A stretch of DNA of 64,000 nucleotides from Roseovarius sp. 217 (lineage in GTDB: Bacteria; Pseudomonadota; Alphaproteobacteria; Rhodobacterales; Rhodobacteraceae), in assembly GCF_000152845.1 (NCBI RefSeq), contig NZ_CH902585.1, forward strand, positions 75,792 to 139,791, read 5' to 3'. The translations under genes and the position numbers were made by a program. The notes beneath the pieces are model-generated. The model made no database searches. It saw nothing but the letters and a program-made list of their open reading frames with translations, and was not told the DNA's origin. Positions 43,335-52,061 of this stretch are shown piece by piece. Numbering within the stretch: position 1 is the stretch's first letter; every line of letters starts with the position of its first letter.

Positions 43335-44083
43335 CAGTGTGCATCCTCCGTACCAAGATAAACAGCGCGCACGCGGTCGTCCTTTTCGATCTCTTCAATG
43401 TTGCCCTGCGCCAGAAGCGCCCCCATGTGGAGAACGGTGACCACGTCCGCGATCTTGCGCACAAAACCCATGTCATGCTCGACAAGGATGATCGTATGGG
43501 TGCGCTTGAGCTTGTTGAGGATGTCGACTGTCAGCCCGATCTCGTTCTCGGTCATGCCGGCCACGGGTTCGTCGAGTAACAGGATCGCCGGATCCTGCAT
43601 CAGCACCATGCCGATCTCGAGCCACTGGGTTTCGCCATGTGACAACAGCCCCGCCTCCACCTCGAGACGTTTGGTCAAACGCACCTGCTGGGAAATCTCG
43701 TCGAGTTTCTCCGCGCATCCCTTTGCCCTCATCGAGAACATGTTGCGCAGCGCGTTCACTTCGCGGCTATAGGCAACCTCAAGGTTTTCACGCACGGACA
43801 ACCCCTTGAGCACGGCAGGAATCTGGAACTTGCGCCCGATACCTTTGCGCGAAATCTCGTGCTCTCCCTTGCCGGTGATGTCATCGCCATTGAGATAGAC
43901 CTTGCCTGCGTCGGGTTTTTGGCGGCCACTGATCAGGTCGATCATGGTCGTTTTGCCCGCCCCATTCGGACCGACGAGACATTGCAGCGTGTTTTCCGCC
44001 ACATCGAGGCTGAAGCCGTTGATAACCTTGTTACCGCCAAAACTTTTCTCGATGTTCACGACTTTGAAAAATCCGCCGATCAT
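43334..44083 (-). CDS. urtD: Urea/short-chain-amide ABC transporter ATPase (UrtD-like)
   Basis: A 249-residue LivG-type ATPase: Walker A in VGPNGAGKTTMIDLISGR, the UrtD-type region GKGEHEISRKGIGRKFQIP, signature LLSHGETQWLEIGMVL (the variant SHGETQWLEI is characteristic of UrtD) and Walker B ILLLDEPVAGMTENE. It overlaps the urtC-like gene by 4 bp and the urtE-like gene by 1 bp. Confidence 0.9.
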   Translation of the reverse strand: MIGGFFKVVNIEKSFGGNKVINGFSLDVAENTLQCLVGPNGAGKTTMIDLISGRQKPDAGKVYLNGDDITGKGEHEISRKGIGRKFQIPAVLKGLSVRENLEVAYSREVNALRNMFSMRAKGCAEKLDEISQQVRLTKRLEVEAGLLSHGETQWLEIGMVLMQDPAILLLDEPVAGMTENEIGLTVDILNKLKRTHTIILVEHDMGFVRKIADVVTVLHMGALLAQGNIEEIEKDDRVRAVYLGTEDAH

Positions 44084-45186
44084 TTCAACACCTCTTTCCC
44101 GTCGCTGAATTCAAGGTTGGCGTGCTCGGCCTCCATCTTCAGCTTGGTGGTCCGCCCAAGAAGCGTTTCGACCAAGCCCGCAAGGCCGCCAGGCAGGAAC
44201 CGCACCACAAGGATGAACGAGAACCCGAGGATCAGTATCCATGTGCTGAGAAACTGGTCGCCCACATAGCTTTGCGCGCCTTGAACCGTGAAAGCTCCAA
44301 ACATCGCCCATATCAGCGAGTTGCGGCCCCCAAGCGCGACCCAGATCACAATCGAGATCGAGAACCCAACTTCGAATTGCGCGGGCGAAACATATTGCGT
44401 GAGCACCGCAAAGCAGCTGCCGGCGATTGCCGCGATCAAACCCGACAGGGTGTAGACCAGCGTTTCGTAGATCGCGACATTGTAGCCAAGGAACCGAACA
44501 CGTTCCGGATCGTCCTTGAGGGCGCGCACGATCAGGCCAAACCTGCTTTGATTGATCAGTTTGGCCGCCACAGTGCATGCCGCCAACAAGGCGAAGACGA
44601 ACCAATACGCACCGCTTGAATAGGGGTCGATCTCGGTTTGGCCCAGCTTGAGCGAACTGGGCGGCGAAATGCCGTTCACGCCATTGGTGTAGGGTTGCAG
44701 ATCAACGAAGATCGTCGCAAAGGCACTGAGCGTTGCCAATGTCATGATCGCAAAGAACGGCCCCGACACGCGCGCCGTGAACATGATCCCACCAAAGATC
44801 AGGTAGAACACCGTTGGCACAAAAAGCGCGAGGAAGATGCCTGTCGAGGTGTTCTGGAAAGGCTGCCAGAGCAGCGGCAGGCTATCCAGACCGTTGTTGA
44901 GCATGAAAGGCGGGATGGTGCCATCGGCCTGGGTCTGCATCTGCATGGTCATCGCCATGCAATAGGCACCCAACCCGAACGCTATGCCCTGACCCATGTT
45001 CAGGATGCCACCACTGCCCCAACACAGGCTGATCGACACGGCGAGCATTCCATAGACACCGTAAATCGCAAGCTGATTCAGGAGGAACGCGTCGTTTGAT
45101 ATCAAGGGCACCGCGCCCAGAACCGCGAGAACGGCGATGTAGAAGAGCCATTGCAGCGTCTTGTTGTGATATGCGTTATGGGTCAT
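44080..45186 (-). CDS. urtC: Urea/short-chain-amide ABC transporter permease (UrtC-like)
   Basis: A 368-residue LivM-type permease with about 10 membrane helices. Landmarks are GVYGMLAVSISLCWGSGGIL, NMGQGIAFGLGAYCMAMTMQ and VRALKDDPERVRFLGYNVAI, the coupling region of this family (EAA-like loop). A long periplasmic-type insert with YTNGVNGISPPSSLKLGQTE is typical of UrtC. It starts 35 bp after the urtB-like stop. Confidence 0.9.
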   Translation of the reverse strand: MTHNAYHNKTLQWLFYIAVLAVLGAVPLISNDAFLLNQLAIYGVYGMLAVSISLCWGSGGILNMGQGIAFGLGAYCMAMTMQMQTQADGTIPPFMLNNGLDSLPLLWQPFQNTSTGIFLALFVPTVFYLIFGGIMFTARVSGPFFAIMTLATLSAFATIFVDLQPYTNGVNGISPPSSLKLGQTEIDPYSSGAYWFVFALLAACTVAAKLINQSRFGLIVRALKDDPERVRFLGYNVAIYETLVYTLSGLIAAIAGSCFAVLTQYVSPAQFEVGFSISIVIWVALGGRNSLIWAMFGAFTVQGAQSYVGDQFLSTWILILGFSFILVVRFLPGGLAGLVETLLGRTTKLKMEAEHANLEFSDGKEVLK

Positions 45187-45221
45187 TTTTATCAGTGCCT
45201 GTCATAAGATTGTGGTTTCTC

Positions 45222-46103
45222 TCAGCGACGCTTGCCGCTTGCCGAGATCAGTCCTTGCGGGCGGAATCTCAGGAAAACGACGATCAGCACAAAGATCAGG
45301 AACTTGGCGAAGGTGCTGTTGGTGATGAGCGCGAAGAAGGATTGCAGCTCGCCAATCGCAAGGCTTGCAATGGCGCTTCCCAAAAGCGCGCCGCCGCCGG
45401 TCACAACCGTAAGGAAGGCCTCGACAACATATCCCATGCCCATCGTCGGCAGAACAATGTTCAACGCGCCGAACAGGGCCCCGGCAACACCGGCAAGCCC
45501 GGCCCCCAAGGCAAAGGTAAAGGAATAGACCTGCCCCGAGTTGATACCGAAAGACGCGGCGATTTCGCGATTTTGCGTCACAGCTCGGATCTTGATCCCG
45601 AAATCCGTCTTGTAAAAAATAAGCCAGACACCCGCCGCAAGCACCAGCGCCATGAAGATGATAAAGACGCGGAACACCCCAAGGCTCAGCCCGCCGACTT
45701 CGATATTCGACGACAGAAACTGTGGGATTTGGACATATTTCGGATCACTGCCAAAGATCAGGCGCGTTCCCTGAATAAGCACAAGAGACACCCCCCAGGT
45801 CGCGAGCAGCGTGTCGAGAGGACGATTGTACAGATACCTTATGAGGGACTTCTCAATCGCAAAGCCGATTGCGCCCACCACGACAAAGGCGACCGGGATA
45901 CATAGAAAATACGGCACGCCCATAAAGGTTTGCAGCGCATAGACCGTGTAGGCGCCCAGCATGATGAACTCGCCATGCGCCATGTTGATCACACCGGCGG
46001 TTCCGTAGATGATCGTCAGCCCAAGCGCCGCAACAAAGAAAATTCCGGCAATGCTCAGCCCGAGAATGAGCGAATTGGCGAAAGCAATAGACGAGATGTC
46101 CAT
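45222..46103 (-). CDS. urtB: Urea/short-chain-amide ABC transporter permease (UrtB-like)
   Basis: A 293-residue LivH-type permease with about 8 membrane helices: TIIYGTAGVINMAHGEFIML, TLLATWGVSLVLIQGTRLIF and IRAVTQNREIAASFGINSGQ (coupling loop). The start at 46103 (MDISSIAFANSL) is chosen; the frame to 46238 is hydrophilic and overlaps the binding-protein gene. It lies 77 bp after that gene's stop. Confidence 0.9.
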   Translation of the reverse strand: MDISSIAFANSLILGLSIAGIFFVAALGLTIIYGTAGVINMAHGEFIMLGAYTVYALQTFMGVPYFLCIPVAFVVVGAIGFAIEKSLIRYLYNRPLDTLLATWGVSLVLIQGTRLIFGSDPKYVQIPQFLSSNIEVGGLSLGVFRVFIIFMALVLAAGVWLIFYKTDFGIKIRAVTQNREIAASFGINSGQVYSFTFALGAGLAGVAGALFGALNIVLPTMGMGYVVEAFLTVVTGGGALLGSAIASLAIGELQSFFALITNSTFAKFLIFVLIVVFLRFRPQGLISASGKRR

Positions 46104-46180
46104 TTCGTGCCCCCTGACATGAAGTAAGGATCGGTATGGAAGGCGTGGTAGCGGGTGCGTCCCGCCACCACGGGTCCGCA

Positions 46181-47485
46181 TCAGATAACGTCGGTCCGAA
46201 CAGTTCCGTCCGGTGCAACAAGACCATTCGCCTTGCACGTTCCGATATCGGGATAGATCGAGTACGGATCAGGAGCGACATGCGCATCCGCCTGCTTGAC
46301 TATCTTGAAGCTGCCGTCAGACTGACAGATGCCAATCTTGGGAACCAACCAAGTGTTGAAGTTGTCTTCATCCACCCAGGTTTCGCCTTCTGGCGAGATA
46401 TCCGCGCTCAGTTTTACGCCAGCGCAGGCATCGCGAACGCGGGCCGGTGTAACCTCTTCAAACCCGTGTTCGGCGATGGCCTTTTCCATGGCCGCTTTGA
46501 ACACATATGCAGAGTTATAGGTCTCGGACATGTTGTAATGGGTGACACCGTTCTTGCCGTAGGGGCTTGAGAGGAAGCCATCGACGAATTTCTCGTTCGT
46601 CGGATTGTCCAGCGCCATGAAATACGGGGCAGACAGGAAGTGACCAGCACCGTATTCCGCGCCCATCGCCTTGGTTTCGATTTCACCTGTTGTCAGCGAG
46701 GCAATCGGCATCTTTTCCGCATCGAACCCAGCCTGCTTGAACTGGCGGTGGAAGGCGATGTCAGACGCGCCCACCACGGTCGAGAAAATGAAATCAGGCT
46801 GCGCTTCGCGGATCTTGTTAAGAACCGGCCCGAACTCTGAATCCCCAAGCGGGATGTATTCCTCACCCAGCAATTCGCCGCCCGCGTTTTCCAGCCATAT
46901 TTTCGCGTTCTTGTTCGACTCTTTCGGCCAGACATAGTTGGAGCCGACAAAAAAGACCCGCTTGCCGAAGTTTTCGACCATGTAGGGGATCAAGTCTTTG
47001 GAGTGCTGGTTGGCCAGCGGACCCGTGCAGACGGTATTCTGCGTGCATTCCGCCCCTTCGTAACAGGTTGGGTAGAACAGCAGGTTGTCACGCTGCATCA
47101 CGATGGGAAGGATCGCCTTGCGGCTGGCAGAAGTATAGCAGCCGAAAATCGAAATAACCTGATCACGCAGGATAAGTTCGCGCGCCTTTTCAGAGTAGAC
47201 ACTGAAATCGGACTTGGCGTCGATGATCACTGGCTCGATCGGAGACCCGGCGATGCCGCCCGCAGCGTTGATTTCGTCGATCGCATATTGCATGACAAGC
47301 GTCGAGTCTTCCTCTGGCACCGCCAGACCGCCCGTAAGCGAGAACAGAACGCCGACCTTTATCGGCTTACCCTCGGTCAGCGTGGCACCCCAAGCGCCAC
47401 GCGACTTGGGAATCCAAATTCCCGGTGCCGCAAGTGCGCCCGCCATTGCCGAAGTCTTCAGAAATTTCCGTCTGCTGAATTTCAT
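46181..47485 (-). CDS. urtA: Urea/amide-binding protein of the ABC transporter (UrtA-like), Tat-exported
   Basis: A 434-residue periplasmic binding protein with a twin-arginine signal (MKFSRRKFLKTSAMAGALA). The mature part matches the UrtA/FmdD/AmiC group: VLFSLTGGLAVPEEDSTLVM, IFGCYTSASRKAILPIV, LLFYPTCYEGAEC and FFVGSNYVWPKESN. The start at 47485 gives the signal peptide directly after GGAACAAGAAG; the frame to 47545 is rejected. The strong likeness to AmiC, an amide sensor, makes amide binding as likely as urea binding. Confidence 0.9.
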   Translation of the reverse strand: MKFSRRKFLKTSAMAGALAAPGIWIPKSRGAWGATLTEGKPIKVGVLFSLTGGLAVPEEDSTLVMQYAIDEINAAGGIAGSPIEPVIIDAKSDFSVYSEKARELILRDQVISIFGCYTSASRKAILPIVMQRDNLLFYPTCYEGAECTQNTVCTGPLANQHSKDLIPYMVENFGKRVFFVGSNYVWPKESNKNAKIWLENAGGELLGEEYIPLGDSEFGPVLNKIREAQPDFIFSTVVGASDIAFHRQFKQAGFDAEKMPIASLTTGEIETKAMGAEYGAGHFLSAPYFMALDNPTNEKFVDGFLSSPYGKNGVTHYNMSETYNSAYVFKAAMEKAIAEHGFEEVTPARVRDACAGVKLSADISPEGETWVDEDNFNTWLVPKIGICQSDGSFKIVKQADAHVAPDPYSIYPDIGTCKANGLVAPDGTVRTDVI

Positions 47486-47887
47486 CTTCTTGTTCCTCTC
47501 TGTGGGTTTTTCTAGCTTGCCGGCTGGTTGTTTTTTGCCGTGCAATTACAGAAATTTGGCAACCATCCCGGAGCATCGTCAAGTAATAAAAATTAATAAG
47601 GGGAATATTTTATTCCTATAGCGAAAATTTTAGACACAAGTATTACTGCCCCAAGGGACTGCCTAAATTTGTGAAAAACTGTCTAATTTTAATGCGTTAC
47701 GTGAACTACATCGGACTGAACTTTAGCGCGAAATACCGAGCCTGCTTGATGCTGATCGGGTGATTCTCTTGCTGCGGCGACGGGCCGCTTCCCAGGTTGC
47801 GAAGCTTGCGCGTGGAATGGCCTGCAAACCCTACCGACAGGCAGGTCATTACAGGTGCGAACGGCATTGAAAGGCGGTGCATCCGGG
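47486..47887 (-). promoter_or_regulatory. Upstream region of the transporter-DMFase operon with direct repeats
   Basis: A 400-bp AT-rich gap between the VWA gene and the urtA-like gene. On the minus strand TTAGACAGT and TTAGGCAGT (plus-strand positions 47678-47686 and 47658-47666) form a direct repeat with exactly 20 bp period, two helical turns, inside a longer A/T-rich unit. Downstream, GGAATA-AAA-TATTCC (near 47606-47620) can form a small hairpin. TTGGGG with TAAAAT 16 bp later is a weak promoter-like pair. This is the likely promoter and regulator site for urtABCDE-dmfA1A2. Confidence 0.45.
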
Positions 47888-50131
47888 TCATCGTGTCATC
47901 CGCAGGTAAAACGTCGAAAGGGTGCTTGGCAGAGTTGCGATGTCGGTGATCTGAACACAGGATTTGCGCCCAAAAATCTCTGACTGGCGCTGACCTGCAT
48001 CCGGGCCTAGGGCCACGCATACAGCGTCGATCCCTTGACTACGCATACTTTGAACAGCGCGTCTTGCATCCGCGACCAGATACTCTGGGTCTGCCACATC
48101 AATGTCAGACGGTGCGCCATCAGTGACCAAGAGAACAAGTTTGCGATACCGCGACACGTCTTGCATGCGTTGAGACGCAAAGCGCAGCGCAGCGCCGATG
48201 CGCGTTGAAAACCCCGGACGCAGCCCGGCCAGTGCCCGCCCCGTTGCCTCATCCAAAGGCGAGCCAAATGTCTTGATCGGGATCACACGGACATCATGCC
48301 GTCCCGCCGAGCTGAATGCCGTGATGGCAAGATCGTCGCCCAGTTGCAGCATCGTGCCAGCAAGGATCGCTGCGGCATCGCGTTCCATATCCAGAATGCT
48401 TATGCCCGGCGCGGCAAGGTCCGCTGTTGATTGTGAAATATCCAGAACAAGATGCACCGCAATCGACCGCTCTGGCGGCAAGATGCAGGCGTAGACCCGA
48501 TCATCCGGTTGCCGCGCGGCCCGGATGGCGATCACCGCATCAACGGCGGCGTCAAGATCAAGGGTCTCTCCCTCGGCCTGTTGCTTCAGCCTGCGTCTTT
48601 TGCCCGCCTCGTTCTTCACGATCACGTGGTTGATGCGCGCAATCGTGGTCCCATGCCGCTGTCGCAGCGCATCCCAGAATCCATGATCCCCGGCGACCGG
48701 TTCATAGCTGTTCACGGTCACCCAGTCGTCGCGCTCGACACCCGTGCAATGATCGTATTCTGGCAGGCAAGACACCTTGCGCCCCGCCTCAAGGGGCGCG
48801 CCGATGATCTTGACGGTGTCCAACCGGGCCTGCGCATCTGGCGCAGTCTGCTCTTGTTTGCGGTCCTGCGGTCGGTTGTCGCATTCGCTGTTCTGTGCGG
48901 TCTGCAGATCGGCTTCGATCTCGTCCGAGGGGGGCGGCGTATCCGGGTCATCCGGCACGTCCCAAAGACCGAGGTTATCGTCGCGATAGGCTGGCTGAAC
49001 CACATAGCTCAGGGCATCGAACTGAACCCGGATCTGACCGAGATCATTGCCCAGAATATTGCCGATTTCTCGCGATATGGCCGGATCGTCCAGACGTCTG
49101 GACGCGACATCGAACATCGCAACACCTTTGCGGGTCCATCCATGGGTGGGGCAGGACGCCGGATCAATCAAGGCACGCGCAAGACCGGCAAAAAGGTTTG
49201 GCGCCGTCGCAAGACCGTCAAACCGCGCAGTATGAAACGGCAACCACAAGCGAATGAGGCCCGGCATATCGCGCAAAGCGAGCGCTTCCACCCGCGCATC
49301 CTCGATCAAAGAGATAACGGCAAGCTGCAGCGGTTTGAGCTGCCCCAACGGAAAGCGCGGCCCGCCATAGGCGGCATGTGCGCCGACATGCGCAAGCGAG
49401 GCGCGGTAAAGCTGCTGTTCCTGTCCTTTGAAGCCCGGAAACGACGCGGGCATCCAGATGATACCGTCCGAAAAGCCCGTCCGCCGCGCCCGGCGGTTCG
49501 ACGCATCTGCAACCGCTTCGCGCAGAACAGGCGCGTGACGCCAAAGAGCGGTGTGAAAATAGGTAAGCCCCGCCTCAAGGCTTGGAAAATTCGCCTCTCC
49601 TGCATAGCGTTCGAGCAGGCGCTGCGCCTCGGGTGTCTCTAGCCGGAAAAAGCCCAAGGCCTGATCGGTGTCGAGCCCGCCCACCTGCAGCCCGGTTTCG
49701 GTCCATGCGCAAAACCCTTCAAGGCCAAGACGGTCCAGCAGCAGTTCCGCGCGGTCCAACACGGCGCCGACAGCCTTGGGGCTGCGGCCAAGAACCGAAG
49801 CGATCATTCCGCGCCACTCCTGAAAATCGGCCGCATTGCGCAGCTTCACGGCAATCGCGGGACACAGGTCGAGATAGGTCGCTGCAAGGCGGGGCCGCGC
49901 CTTGATCGCGATCCGCGAGGCATCCGCAGCAATGGCGATGGCCTGTGCAGATCCCGCATGTTCGGCCACACGCGGTGCCGCGGATGCAAAGGCGCGCGCG
50001 ACCCCTGCGCCATATCCTGCGCCATTCAGCCGATCATGGGCGCGCAGATACACGTCACGGTCCGGGCCAGCGAAGGCCTGACAAATGGCCGGCGTCAGCG
50101 CCTCGGCCTTTATCCCGTCAGATACAAGCAT
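47888..50131 (-). CDS. VWA-domain activator of the CbbO/NorD type
   Basis: A 747-residue protein with the large helical N-terminal region of NorD/CbbO and a C-terminal von Willebrand A domain. The MIDAS motif is complete (HLVLDISQSTADLAAPGI, about residue 560), with later TRIGAALRFASQRM and KLVLLVTDGAPSDIDV. CbbO and NorD act with an AAA+ partner to activate Rubisco or to build the iron site of nitric oxide reductase. Here the partner gene overlaps by about 14 bp upstream. No Rubisco or NO reductase gene is in view, so the client is unknown. ATG at 50131 is preferred over TTG at 50134. Confidence 0.88.
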   Translation of the reverse strand: MLVSDGIKAEALTPAICQAFAGPDRDVYLRAHDRLNGAGYGAGVARAFASAAPRVAEHAGSAQAIAIAADASRIAIKARPRLAATYLDLCPAIAVKLRNAADFQEWRGMIASVLGRSPKAVGAVLDRAELLLDRLGLEGFCAWTETGLQVGGLDTDQALGFFRLETPEAQRLLERYAGEANFPSLEAGLTYFHTALWRHAPVLREAVADASNRRARRTGFSDGIIWMPASFPGFKGQEQQLYRASLAHVGAHAAYGGPRFPLGQLKPLQLAVISLIEDARVEALALRDMPGLIRLWLPFHTARFDGLATAPNLFAGLARALIDPASCPTHGWTRKGVAMFDVASRRLDDPAISREIGNILGNDLGQIRVQFDALSYVVQPAYRDDNLGLWDVPDDPDTPPPSDEIEADLQTAQNSECDNRPQDRKQEQTAPDAQARLDTVKIIGAPLEAGRKVSCLPEYDHCTGVERDDWVTVNSYEPVAGDHGFWDALRQRHGTTIARINHVIVKNEAGKRRRLKQQAEGETLDLDAAVDAVIAIRAARQPDDRVYACILPPERSIAVHLVLDISQSTADLAAPGISILDMERDAAAILAGTMLQLGDDLAITAFSSAGRHDVRVIPIKTFGSPLDEATGRALAGLRPGFSTRIGAALRFASQRMQDVSRYRKLVLLVTDGAPSDIDVADPEYLVADARRAVQSMRSQGIDAVCVALGPDAGQRQSEIFGRKSCVQITDIATLPSTLSTFYLRMTR

Positions 50132-50915
50132 CAACAGCCGCCGACAGGGTTGAACGCATCTCGGGATCGTCCGTTATTGGGGTGATCACCGCAAATTTGC
50201 AGGCTTGGGCGATGGAAAGCCCCGCAACCATCAAGCGGCCCGCGTGAATGAGCATCCGGGTGGATGCGCCTTCGTTCAGTCCCTTGCCGCGCAGGTTGCG
50301 GCTCTTGCCCGCAATTCGCGTCAATCGCTCCGCATCCTGCGGGTTGAGCCCGGATTCAGAGGCGATTATATTTGCCTCGATCGTGGCCGCCGGATAATCG
50401 AAATCCAAGGCGCAAAAGCGTTGCTTGGTCGACTCCTTTAGGTCCTTGAGAACGCTCTGGTAGCCGGGGTTATAGGAAATCACCAACTGGAAATCCGGAT
50501 GCGCGCGGACCAGTTCACCCTTCTTTTCCAAGGGGAGGATGCGGCGATCATCGGTCAAGGCGTGGATGATGACGGTCGTGTCCTGACGCGCCTCGACGAT
50601 TTCATCCAGATAACAGATACCGCCTTCGCGAACCGCCCTTGTCAGGGGCCCATCCTGCCAATACGTGCCCTCAGCCCCCAAGAGATAGCGCCCGACGAAA
50701 TCAGAGGCCGTCATGTCTTCGTGGCATGCCACCGTGACAAGTGGCTTGCCCAGTTTCCACGCCATATGTTCGACAAACCGGGTCTTGCCGCACCCGGTCG
50801 GTCCCTTGAGCATCACGGGCAAGCGCATTTCATACGCCGCCTCATAAAGCGCAATCTCATCCGCACTTGGGTGGTACCGGGGCTCTTCGGTCAGGCGGTA
50901 CGTTTCGAGTGACAT
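50118..50915 (-). CDS. MoxR-type AAA+ ATPase of the CbbQ/NirQ/NorQ family
   Basis: A 265-residue ATPase: Walker A in MLKGPTGCGKTRFVEHMAW, the family-typical VACHEDMTASDFVGRYLLGA, Walker B in GICYLDEIVEARQD and sensor region FQLVISYNPGYQSVLKD. The C-terminal part has LNEGASTRMLIHAGRLM, characteristic of CbbQ/NorQ. It lies between amiE (54 bp upstream) and its VWA partner. In Pseudomonas the amidase operon carries an AAA protein (AmiB) at this point; this pair may take that place, though it is a different subfamily. Confidence 0.9.
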   Translation of the reverse strand: MSLETYRLTEEPRYHPSADEIALYEAAYEMRLPVMLKGPTGCGKTRFVEHMAWKLGKPLVTVACHEDMTASDFVGRYLLGAEGTYWQDGPLTRAVREGGICYLDEIVEARQDTTVIIHALTDDRRILPLEKKGELVRAHPDFQLVISYNPGYQSVLKDLKESTKQRFCALDFDYPAATIEANIIASESGLNPQDAERLTRIAGKSRNLRGKGLNEGASTRMLIHAGRLMVAGLSIAQACKFAVITPITDDPEMRSTLSAAVDACI

Positions 50916-50969
50916 GCTGTTTCCATCAAAAAGGGGGGTCGGCGGACGTTCCGCCGACCAGACTGTCGA

Positions 50970-52013
50970 TTACCGATGCGTTTCCTTGGTTTTCTCGTTC
51001 GGGATGCCGTCGATCGGGCATTCCTCTGAGCCGACGGTGGAACGGGTCATGGCCTCGACCATCTCGCGCGTGCCTTCGGGGTCTTCGACCCATTTGCGAT
51101 AGAAATCATAGGGCATTTCTGCGGTGCCCTTGTCCCCGTCGCCCGAGTTGATCATCCCCGTGTAGCCACGATGCACGAGTTTGAAGAGGTGGTTGTTGGA
51201 TTGCAGCGTGCGCCGCGCTTCGCGGATCGCCGTGACCGAGAGGGGCGCAAATTGAATGCCCATTTCCTCGGTCCCGCACTCTCCCAACGTGCGCCCGTCA
51301 AAGCCGCAGATCGTCGAATGACCAAAGAAGCTGAACACACCATCAAAGCCGGTTGCATTGGCCACGGCGACATAGGTGTTGTTGGCCCAGGCCATCGCCT
51401 TGGCCATGGTGATCTGCTGTTCCTTGGCTGGATACATGTAGCCCTGACAGCGCACGATCAGTTCGGCACCCTTCATCGCGCAATCGCGCCAGATTTCGGG
51501 ATAATTGCCGTCATCACAGATGATCAGGGAAATCTTGAGCCCCTTGGGGCCTTCGCTGACATAGGTGCAATTGCCCGGATACCAGCCCTCGATGGGCACC
51601 CAAGGCATGATCTTGCGGTATTTCTGAACGATTTCACCCTTGTTGTTCATCAGGATGAGCGTGTTGTAGGGGGCTTTGTTCGGGTGCTCTTCATGCCGCT
51701 CGCCGGTCAGCGAAAACACCCCCCAGACATCCGCCGCAATGCAGGCTTGGGCAAAAATCGCCGTCTCCTCGCCCGGGATTGACGCGGCGGTCTCGTACAT
51801 TTCCGTCTCGTCATACATGACGCCATGAGAGGAATATTCAGGGAAGATCACCAAATCCATGCCCGGCAGGCCGCGCTTCATGCCCTTCAGCATCTCCGCG
51901 ATCTTGTGGCAGTTCTCGATCACCTCGGCCCGCGTGTGCAGCCGGGGCATTTTATAGTTCACCACCGCGACTCCGACGGAGTCGTGGCTGCTTGCGATAT
52001 CACCGTGATGCAT
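50970..52013 (-). CDS. amiE: Aliphatic amidase AmiE
   Basis: A 347-residue nitrilase-superfamily amidase, near-identical in layout to Pseudomonas AmiE (346 residues). The catalytic residues fall at the same numbers: Glu59 (IFPEYS), Lys134 (QKYRKIMPW), Glu142 and Cys166 (LIICDDGNYPEIWRD). It hydrolyses short aliphatic amides such as acetamide, and weakly formamide, to acid and ammonia in the cytoplasm. The start at 52013 (MHHGDIASSHDS) matches the family start; the frame to 52046 is an extension. It lies 48 bp after ureD. Formamidase (AmiF) is less likely given the match to AmiE. Confidence 0.93.
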   Translation of the reverse strand: MHHGDIASSHDSVGVAVVNYKMPRLHTRAEVIENCHKIAEMLKGMKRGLPGMDLVIFPEYSSHGVMYDETEMYETAASIPGEETAIFAQACIAADVWGVFSLTGERHEEHPNKAPYNTLILMNNKGEIVQKYRKIMPWVPIEGWYPGNCTYVSEGPKGLKISLIICDDGNYPEIWRDCAMKGAELIVRCQGYMYPAKEQQITMAKAMAWANNTYVAVANATGFDGVFSFFGHSTICGFDGRTLGECGTEEMGIQFAPLSVTAIREARRTLQSNNHLFKLVHRGYTGMINSGDGDKGTAEMPYDFYRKWVEDPEGTREMVEAMTRSTVGSEECPIDGIPNEKTKETHR

Positions 52014-52061
52014 GGTCTTTGATCCTTCTGATTTCAGGAGTGGCAAATGTGGTGGATTGGG

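Noticed and set aside
47486..47887. Sigma-54 promoter ahead of the transporter-DMFase operon
   Set aside because: The minus strand was read for the GG-N10-GC pattern; no convincing match was found.
48452..49642. A 396-residue plus-strand frame opposite the VWA gene
   Set aside because: Antisense shadow; the minus strand has complete MIDAS and NorD-type features.
50970..52013. Formamidase (AmiF) as the identity of the amidase
   Set aside because: N-terminus, length and residue numbering follow AmiE; AmiF is shorter and differs at the start.
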